19,179 nt of DNA, taken from assembly GCA_035691065.1 (NCBI GenBank), contig DASSJT010000019.1:1-19179 (forward strand), written 5' to 3'. Each line of letters begins with the position of its first letter. The first letter of the stretch is position 1. This stretch comes from DASSJT01 sp035691065. Its GTDB lineage: Bacteria; Actinomycetota; Actinomycetes; Actinomycetales; Dermatophilaceae. Below the pieces are notes generated by a model. That model made no database searches, had not been told where the DNA came from, and saw only the letters and a list, made by a program, of their open reading frames with translations. This document shows positions 8,001-15,265 of this stretch, one piece after another. The position numbers were made by a program, and so were the translations under genes.

Positions 8001-8952
8001 CTCACCGGCCGTGCAGACCGGCGGTGCCCACACCGGGTCTTCGGCCACCTACACCGAGCATGTGGCCAACCTCGGCTACCAGCCTGACTCCTACACCTTG
8101 TCGACAACCGGTCCGTGGACGGCGACAACCTATGACGCCACCTGCACGACGCCGATGACGAGCACGCCAGTCGTGGGTCCAGGCGCAGGCGTCGACATCT
8201 GTGTGAAGGTTGCCGTGCCCAGCGTCGCGGACGGGACCCGGACTGACACGGTGCTGACAGCGACCTCTGGCGCAGACTCCAGCGTCAAGGACAGTGCCAC
8301 GCTCACCACCATTGCGGTTGCCGTCGACACGCTGCTGGTCGACGGTGACGGCAACGGGCCGGACGTACAGACGTACTACGCCGACGCCCTGAGCGCGAAC
8401 GGCACGGCATACGCCACCTGGGACCTGGCCGAGGACCCGGTCGTGCCCCAGTCCTACCTGACGGCATTCAAGAACGTCGTGTGGTTCACGGGGAACGCGT
8501 ATCCCGGTCCGGTCACCCCGTACGAGTCAGAGCTGTCCGCCTTCCTCGACAACGGCGGCCGCCTGCTGATGTCGGGTCAGGACATCCTCGACCAGGCAGC
8601 GGGGACGACAGCCTTCGTGCACAACTATCTGCACATCGACTGGGACGGCTCCGAGGTCCAGAACGACAAGGCCACAGCAGCGGTTCACGGTGTCAGTGGA
8701 AGCCCGGTCTCCGACGGCATTGGCACCGTGAGCATCGACCACAGTGTCCTGAAGGCGGCCTTCGAGGACCAGATCACGCCGATCGCACCGGCCAGCGCCG
8801 CGTTCACTGACGACAGCTCGGCACCCGACGCCCTGTCGGTCGATACCGGCACGTACAAGGTCGTGTTCCTGGCCTTCCCGCTCGAGGCGTACGGCAGCGC
8901 GACCGACAAGGCCGACTTGGTACACCGCGTGCTGACCTACTTCGGCCCCTAG
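5011..8952 (+). CDS. Secreted Asp-box beta-propeller protein (GH74/VPS10-like) with C-terminal accessory domains
   Basis: A 1313-residue exported protein. The ATG at 5011 follows GGAGG by seven bases and opens a Sec signal peptide (K/S-rich start, hydrophobic core about 15-33, cleavage near AHA|A at 37/38). Residues about 110-850 form one or two propellers with repeated Asp-box/BNR motifs of the form Y-R-S/T-T-D/N-G-G-x-T/S/H-W, near residues 214, 274, 319, 381, 445, 773 and 817. This is the pattern of GH74 xyloglucanases, sialidases and VPS10/sortilin proteins. A DUF11/CARDB-like beta domain follows (about 870-990), then a second Ig-like domain (about 991-1103), then a Rossmann-like domain starting VDTLLVDGDGNG (about 1105-1313) like those attached to some secreted proteases. 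There is no sorting signal or C-terminal anchor. Polysaccharide binding or cleavage is possible but unproven. Confidence 0.85.
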   Translation: MRSAKSLSKSSLSKFLAAAATVAATVIAPVALAPAHAAGEDDTPVLLTPKGERETGAGEQNFDKLRDAYYWSRLLAGDEQLTLTEAATLRDQASKQSRTLAEATTGGAARGGTWTNVGNDPTVQVGRTTNTFQAVTGRIGALAVHSDGSVVLGAAQGGVWTYDQGTRVWTSRTNDTDTQSVGALAIAPSNESIVYMGSGEGALSGDSYYGDGVYRSTDGGQTWTKVSGSMFTGQATSAIVVDPANANHLWIATLRGRGGARRTTSPTDAMFGIYESTNGGASWALLKGTDNEIHGATDLVADPQNPQVLWASFWGDGIYRSTDGGHTWSSALGDLPAGNYTEGGTRFALGISRPAGAATATVYAGFDYFDTSDQYHAASVYRTTNDGAHWTDVRGSTTGSNSVVNYCGTQCFYDNVVKPDPNDPNTIYALGSYGYNNSPQSGGIYRSTDGGATWRNLGYDLHPDFHAIAFEPDNTSHLVIGNDGGVWQSFNKGGRLGDPRPALSATDWENLNGDINPSTGSLRRSTHLVIGQFTSVATVPQVPGQYWGGTQDNGTQRKSLVNNRWFDQSSGDGGQVIVDQTTLNQASPSNAAYVYGTYFGISPYRFDPSEVGTFFGNEAIDTGINLRDRAEFYIPWVQNRGNVDQMFLGTYRLYRTDTARAPSSADVAWHPVSADLTSGCTGSAPNGARGCFISAIGVADGGDGVYTASDDGYVYVSPDAVRSDNPTWTRVGVDVLPNRPATQIAVDRSNWRVAYIAYAGFGAATPGNSGHLFKTTDGGGHWADISGGLPDIPMNSVVLDPSNDNAVYVGTDVGAFVTVNGGTTWKRLGTGAPKVAVWQLDYDPSHALLAAGTHGRGVYALNTGASVPALVASTSDSGLPVGPGSTIHYTVTVRNVGNAAATGVTIKEPLPAYTSFVSADSGGAFSTGGGGKVQWSGLTVPAGGSVDVHFQAKISPSLPGSVDAIVSDGLLVKSLEGPDASGSPHTTPIAPAHDVAVSPAVQTGGAHTGSSATYTEHVANLGYQPDSYTLSTTGPWTATTYDATCTTPMTSTPVVGPGAGVDICVKVAVPSVADGTRTDTVLTATSGADSSVKDSATLTTIAVAVDTLLVDGDGNGPDVQTYYADALSANGTAYATWDLAEDPVVPQSYLTAFKNVVWFTGNAYPGPVTPYESELSAFLDNGGRLLMSGQDILDQAAGTTAFVHNYLHIDWDGSEVQNDKATAAVHGVSGSPVSDGIGTVSIDHSVLKAAFEDQITPIAPASAAFTDDSSAPDALSVDTGTYKVVFLAFPLEAYGSATDKADLVHRVLTYFGP

Positions 8953-8962
8953 GCCGGTGGGA

Positions 8963-8993
8963 GGCTGGCGCCGGTGAGCCACCGGCGCCAGCC
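8963..8993 (+). terminator. Strong hairpin terminator after the propeller gene
   Basis: GGCTGGCGCCGGTG (8963-8976) and CACCGGCGCCAGCC (8980-8993) form a perfect 14-bp stem with a 3-base loop, 10 bases after the stop. There is no T-run, but the stem is very stable. It lies between convergent genes and may work for both. Confidence 0.8.
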
Positions 8994-9060
8994 AACTGGG
9001 TCAGCCCACGGCGCCAGCCAACGGGTCAGCCCACGGCGCCAGCCAACGGGGTCAGCCAAG
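8984..9060. repeat. Three tandem copies of a 25-26-bp unit made from the terminator arm
   Basis: Units at 8984-9009, 9010-9034 and 9035-9060 each begin GGCGCCAGCCAAC and continue with a GGGTCAGCCCAC-like tail. Copies 1 and 2 differ by one inserted base and one substitution; copy 3 diverges in its last bases (AAG for CAC). The first unit includes part of the right arm of the hairpin at 8963-8993, so the array seems to have grown by duplication of that arm. Confidence 0.85.
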
Positions 9061-9126
9061 CGCTAGCCCACGATGTGGGCCCACGGCACCGGCCCGTCAG
9101 TGGCCTCAGTCGGCCTCTCAGTGGTC

Positions 9127-10107
9127 TCAGCCGGCGCGCAGGACCCGGCGTGCGACGGCGTAGTAGCGGTCGCGGTCGGCCTTGCCGTTCAGCCCGCCGT
9201 TGATCCGCCGGGTGATGCGGTCGAAGTCGCGCTTGTCGGCCAGGGCGTTGAGCCCGCGCGTGGTCCAGAACCACCCGGCCACCCGGAAGCCGACGTCCGG
9301 GTCCGCGGCGCGCTTGGGGTTGGCGAGCAGGTCGATGCCCAGCGCCCGGCCGGCGTCGCGGTAGTTGTTGCGGCCGGTGAGCTGGATCGGCCCGCGCCCC
9401 TTGAACCGCCGGCCGTCGCCGGGGTGGGTGTTGCCGAGGTCGACCCGCCCCTCGTAGGCGGCGCCCGAGGCGATCTCCTCCATGAACTTCAGCTGGAGGC
9501 TCTCGTGTGCCAGCTGGGCGAGGAACGCCGCTCGCCGCAAGGGCGTGGTGATCGACGCCTCGCGCATCGCGAAGTTCAGGTGAGGCAGGTAGGCATCGGC
9601 CACCCGTTTCGCCAGGGGCATGATCGCGAGCAGCTGAGCCTTGGTCAGGTCGCCCGCCTTGCCAGGCGGCGCAGGTGCTGGGTGTGGCGCCGGATGCGGA
9701 GCTGGATGCGGCTTCGGCTTGGGCTTCGGCAGGGTCGGCCCGGCAACGGACACCAGGGCGGGCGGTTTGACGGCGCTACCCACGATCTGGAGCACCTGAC
9801 CCGCCCGGATCAGGTTGGGGTTGGCGATGTGGTTCGCCCGCGCGATCGCCTTGACCGTCGTCCCGAACCGGGCCGCGATGGCGCTCAGCGTGTCGCCCAC
9901 GCGCACGACGTAGCGCAGCGGCGTCGGCCCCGCCAGAACGGCGCCCGGTCGCGGGATCACAAGCACCTGGCCGATCCGGATGAGGTTGATGTTGATGATG
10001 TGGTTCGCGCGGGCGAGGGCCTTCACGCTCGTGCCGAACCGCTCCGCGATCTCGCTCAGCGTGTCACCGGCGCGCACCCGGTACCTCGTCGCCACAGATG
10101 TCGCCAC
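9127..10107 (-). CDS. Cell-wall/chitin hydrolase: two LysM domains plus GH19 catalytic domain
   Basis: A 326-residue hydrolase. Two LysM modules (about residues 8-52 and 65-109) bind N-acetylglucosamine polymers. They are near-duplicates sharing RxGDTLSxIAxRFGT and IxRAGQVLxI features. A Pro/His/Lys linker (about 124-149) leads to a GH19 chitinase/lysozyme-like domain (about 153-326). It contains AHES with E202 and a second glutamate E211 nine residues on, the spacing of the two catalytic glutamates in bacterial GH19 enzymes, then AAYEGR and GRGPIQLTGRNNY. The start is the GTG at 10107 because GGAGG lies eight bases before it; the frame stays open to a GTG at 10161. No signal peptide is visible from either start, which is unusual for an enzyme that must act outside. 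It may be a lysin-like or non-classically exported protein. Confidence 0.85.
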   Translation of the reverse strand: MATSVATRYRVRAGDTLSEIAERFGTSVKALARANHIININLIRIGQVLVIPRPGAVLAGPTPLRYVVRVGDTLSAIAARFGTTVKAIARANHIANPNLIRAGQVLQIVGSAVKPPALVSVAGPTLPKPKPKPHPAPHPAPHPAPAPPGKAGDLTKAQLLAIMPLAKRVADAYLPHLNFAMREASITTPLRRAAFLAQLAHESLQLKFMEEIASGAAYEGRVDLGNTHPGDGRRFKGRGPIQLTGRNNYRDAGRALGIDLLANPKRAADPDVGFRVAGWFWTTRGLNALADKRDFDRITRRINGGLNGKADRDRYYAVARRVLRAG

Positions 10108-10388
10108 GTCATCCACCTCCACTCGGGCGCTGGCCTTCGCGCTCCAAGCACCGCAGCGCACTCATGACAGGTCAGCGCACGCTCCAGCACTCCAGAGCGC
10201 TCAACGCACTCCAGCCCACTCCCACGGTGTCGGTCGCCCGGCTCGGACGGCCTCACCCGTCAAGAGTCGTGGCAGGCCGGGTCTGATACCTCCCCCAAAA
10301 GACGTGCCCCGGGCTCACCCACCACAGACACCCACCGCAGACTCACCCACACCACTCACTCCGGCGGCTGGCCGCGAGCGGCGAGCAC
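10108..10388. other. Intergenic region upstream of the LysM-GH19 gene
   Basis: No supported gene. The half nearer the LysM gene contains short repeats of GCACTCCAG/GCGCTCCA (about 10138-10220). The other half is C/A-rich with CACCCAC repeats (about 10313-10360). Cell-wall hydrolase genes in actinobacteria are sometimes preceded by c-di-AMP (ydaO) riboswitches; I looked for its conserved blocks on the minus strand and did not find them. The promoter of the minus-strand gene must lie here, but no clear -35/-10 pair is visible. Confidence 0.4.
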
Positions 10389-10414
10389 CCGGCATACCAG
10401 CAGGGGTGTGCCGG
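10389..10414 (-). terminator. Hairpin terminator after the acyl-CoA dehydrogenase gene
   Basis: CCGGCATACC (10389-10398) and GGTGTGCCGG (10405-10414) form a 10-bp inverted repeat with one imperfect pair and a 6-base loop, starting 10 bases after the stop at 10424. It has the same CCGGCATACC core as the stem at 17155-17185. Confidence 0.7.
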
Positions 10415-10423
10415 CCGGTCACT

Positions 10424-11611
10424 TCACCGGAACGCGGACACCCCGGTGAGGGCCTGTCCGATGACCAGCTGGTGCACCTCGGAGGTGCCCTCGTAGGTGA
10501 GCACCGACTCCAGGTTGTTGGCGTGGCGCATCACCGGGAACTCCAGGGTGATCCCCGCGGCGCCGAGCAGCGTGCGGCACTCCCGGGCGATCGCGATGGC
10601 CTCCCGGACGCTGTTGAGCTTGCCGAGGCTGACCTGCTCCGCCCGCAGCGTGCCCTCGTCCTTGAGCCGGCCCAGGTGGAGCGCCAGCAGCATCCCCTTG
10701 CCCAGCTCGAGAGCCATGTCGGCGAGCTTGGTCTGCGAGATCTGGAAGCCCGCCAGCGGCTTGTCGAAGATCTCCCGCTGGCGGGTGTAGGCGATGGTGG
10801 TCTCGAGGCAGTCCCGAGCGGCGCCCAGCGCGCCGAACGCGATGCCGAAGCGCGCTTCGGTGAGGCACGACAGCGGCCCCGACAGCCCGCGGGCATCGGG
10901 CAGCATGGCCCACCCGGGCAGCCGCACACCGTCGAGCACCAGCTCGCTGGTCACCGAGGCCCGCAGTGAGAGCTTGCGGGTGAGCTCGGGCGCGGAGAAT
11001 CCGGGCGCATCGGTCGGCACCACGAACCCGCGCACGCCGTCCTCGGTCTGGGCCCAGACCACGGCGACGTCCGCCACCGAGCCGTTGGTGATCCACATCT
11101 TCGTGCCGCTGAGCACCCAGTCGTCGCCGTCGCGTCGAGCGCGGGTCCGCATGCCCGCCGGGTTGGAGCCGAAGTCCGGCTCGGTCAGCCCGAAGCAGCC
11201 GATCGCCTCGCCCGCGGCCATCCGGGGGAGCCACTCCTGCTTCTGCTCCTCGGAGCCGAACCGCCAGATCGCGAACATGGCCAGGGACCCCTGCACCGAG
11301 ACCAGCGAGCGCAGGCCGGAGTCGCCGGCCTCCAGCTCCATACAGGCCAGGCCGTATGCCGTGGCGCTGGTGCCGGCGCAGCCGTAGCCCTCGAGATGCA
11401 TGCCGAGCAGGCCCAGGGCGCCGAGCTCCTTGGCGAGGTCGCGCGCCGGGATCTGGGCGGCCTCGTACCACCCGGCCACGCGGGGCCGGATCCGGTCGTC
11501 GACGAACCGACGGACCGTGTCGCGCATGGCCCGGTCCTCCTCACCGATGAGGCCGTCGATCGCAAACAGCCCGAGTGGGCTCTGCGGGGTCGCTTCGTTG
11601 CGGGTGGCCAT
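10424..11611 (-). CDS. Acyl-CoA dehydrogenase, glutaryl-CoA dehydrogenase-like
   Basis: A 395-residue FAD enzyme of the acyl-CoA dehydrogenase family, closest in style to glutaryl-CoA dehydrogenase (oxidation and decarboxylation of glutaryl-CoA to crotonyl-CoA in lysine/tryptophan breakdown). The N-terminal helical domain has DSGLRSLVSVQGS, with R101 at the position of the glutaryl-carboxylate-binding arginine. The FAD-binding block is CFGLTEPDFGSNPAGM. The catalytic base is E374 in LTYEGTSEVHQ. Length is normal for the family. The ATG follows AAAGGA by seven bases. It is followed by a hairpin and preceded by a 143-base gap after nadE, so it is probably its own unit. Substrate is inferred from motifs; no lysine-catabolism neighbour is present. 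Confidence 0.87.
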   Translation of the reverse strand: MATRNEATPQSPLGLFAIDGLIGEEDRAMRDTVRRFVDDRIRPRVAGWYEAAQIPARDLAKELGALGLLGMHLEGYGCAGTSATAYGLACMELEAGDSGLRSLVSVQGSLAMFAIWRFGSEEQKQEWLPRMAAGEAIGCFGLTEPDFGSNPAGMRTRARRDGDDWVLSGTKMWITNGSVADVAVVWAQTEDGVRGFVVPTDAPGFSAPELTRKLSLRASVTSELVLDGVRLPGWAMLPDARGLSGPLSCLTEARFGIAFGALGAARDCLETTIAYTRQREIFDKPLAGFQISQTKLADMALELGKGMLLALHLGRLKDEGTLRAEQVSLGKLNSVREAIAIARECRTLLGAAGITLEFPVMRHANNLESVLTYEGTSEVHQLVIGQALTGVSAFR

Positions 11612-11754
11612 GGTGCGGTCCTTTCCGAGGGGGGCTCCAGCCGGGTGGAGGTCCCGACGAGGCGGTTCGGAGGAGAGGGTTCAGGAGAAGAGAGAGCTCA
11701 CGAGAAGAGGGGTCAGAGGGGTGGGTTCCGGCGAGAGGGTTGACCGGGCTGTCG

Positions 11755-13806
<2,052 letters not shown>

Positions 13807-13868
13807 GGCGCGAGTCTTTCACCACCGGGAGGACGACCGCTCCCACGGCATACGAAGTCGGAAGCGTG

Positions 13869-15254
13869 TCAGGGGTTGGGCAGGGACTTCAGCACGTAGG
13901 CCTGCACGGGCTCGCCCTTGCCCTTGAGCTCGAGCGCCCCCAGTGGTTCGGCCTGGGCGCCCGGCAGCCGGGCCAGGGTGTCCGCACTCACGGCCACCTC
14001 GCCCACCGGCGCCTGCCCCTCGAGGCGGGAGGCGACGTTCACGGCATCGCCGATCACGGTGTGCGTGCGTCCGCCCTCGCTCCCCAGCAGGCTCAGCGAG
14101 ACCATCCCGGTGTTGATCCCCACGCGGAACCGTGGCCAGCCACCGTGCTTGGCGGCGATGCGAGCCGTCTCCTCCTGCATGGCCAGGCCGGCCCGAGCAG
14201 CGCGCATCGCGTGGTCCGGCTGGTCGCCGCGCTTGTTGAACGTGACCATCAGAGCGTCCCCGATGATCCGGTCGACGTCGCCCCCATGGCGTCGGACCAC
14301 AGCAGGGACGGCGACGGTGAAGTACTCGTTGAGCATCGCCGTCACCTCTGACGGATCGTGTCCCTCCGAGAAGGTGGTGAAGCCCTTGAGGTCGGCGAAG
14401 AGGATGCTGAGCTCGCGGTGGCCGGCAACCGTCTCCTCCAGGTAGAGGCTGGAGAAGCGCTCTTCGTGCCATGACTGCTGGGCACCCCAGGCGACCAGGA
14501 CGAACGCCGCCAACAGCAGCACGTGCCACTCCCACCAGCTGTAGTGCCAGTTGGGCGCCACCGTGATCGCCACCATCGCCTCCGCCAGCATCACGAAAGC
14601 GGCGGCCATCGCGGCTGGGAGCAGCCCGCCACGGCGACGCCAGAGCCCCACGTACGTCACGGCAGCCGCGAGGTACAGCACTGTCGCGAGCACCGAGGCG
14701 AAAAGCATGGGTCCAGACGTCCGCTCCGGACCCATGCCGCGCTGGAACGGCGGCAGGCGGAGCAGCGACAGGACGGCCCAGACGGCCATGAGCACGACGA
14801 GGGCCACCCGCAGGCGTCGAGCCACGCGCATGGCGTCGACGGCGCGGTCGCCGTCGATGTCCCCGGTGGACGCGACGGCGAAGAGCGACCCGAGCGCGAT
14901 CCCCACCGGTGTCGACACGTTGAAGCCCACCCCCGGTGCCTCGAGCAGGATGTGTGGTGTGGCCAGGGCGTGCAGGCCCAGGAACCCGGCAGCGGACAGG
15001 AACGCGAGGGACACGAACATCACGCGAGCGTCCCCGCGGCGTGACGCAGCGGTGCCCGTGCCGTATGCCGTGATCGCGCTCAGGAGCGCAGCGCCGAAGA
15101 CCACCCAGAAGTGCGTCGGGTCGTGCTGCCACATCCGGTCGAGGGGTGGCTGCAGCCGCAGGAGGGCCAAGCCAGCCAACGGCAGGGCGAGCACCACGGC
15201 CCACGCCCACACGGGAGTGCGAGTCCGTGCCTGAGCACCCGCCCGGGCCGTCAC
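13869..15254 (-). CDS. Membrane class III adenylate/guanylate cyclase
   Basis: A 461-residue protein with about eight hydrophobic segments (residues about 11-275) and a C-terminal class III cyclase domain (about 280-455). Metal aspartates are D288 (FADLKGFTTFSE) and D333 (RIIGDALMVTF). The transition-state residues are N406 and R410 (GDAVNVASRLE). The usual purine-recognising lysine four residues before the second aspartate is arginine (R329), and the partner aspartate is threonine (T399), a class IIIb-type replacement, so ATP versus GTP use cannot be read off directly. The GTG at 15254 follows GAGGG by eight bases and lies 11 bases after the flavoprotein stop codon; the open frame continues upstream to 15458 but that part is an Arg-rich overlap. 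There is no HAMP domain. Its tight spacing implies co-transcription with the flavoprotein. Confidence 0.88.
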   Translation of the reverse strand: MTARAGAQARTRTPVWAWAVVLALPLAGLALLRLQPPLDRMWQHDPTHFWVVFGAALLSAITAYGTGTAASRRGDARVMFVSLAFLSAAGFLGLHALATPHILLEAPGVGFNVSTPVGIALGSLFAVASTGDIDGDRAVDAMRVARRLRVALVVLMAVWAVLSLLRLPPFQRGMGPERTSGPMLFASVLATVLYLAAAVTYVGLWRRRGGLLPAAMAAAFVMLAEAMVAITVAPNWHYSWWEWHVLLLAAFVLVAWGAQQSWHEERFSSLYLEETVAGHRELSILFADLKGFTTFSEGHDPSEVTAMLNEYFTVAVPAVVRRHGGDVDRIIGDALMVTFNKRGDQPDHAMRAARAGLAMQEETARIAAKHGGWPRFRVGINTGMVSLSLLGSEGGRTHTVIGDAVNVASRLEGQAPVGEVAVSADTLARLPGAQAEPLGALELKGKGEPVQAYVLKSLPNP

Positions 15255-15265
15255 GTCACCAACCC

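Noticed and set aside
8662..8687. A third TGAACC-N16-CGTT match, on the minus strand inside the propeller gene
   Set aside because: It is antisense within a coding region with no minus-strand gene downstream that fits; probably chance, though an antisense transcript cannot be excluded.
8984..9060. Possible CRISPR-like array
   Set aside because: The three units are contiguous with no spacers and no cas genes; this is a simple tandem duplication.
10108..10423. Possible c-di-AMP riboswitch ahead of the cell-wall hydrolase gene
   Set aside because: The conserved blocks of the ydaO class are not visible on the minus strand; only short repeats and C-rich sequence are seen.
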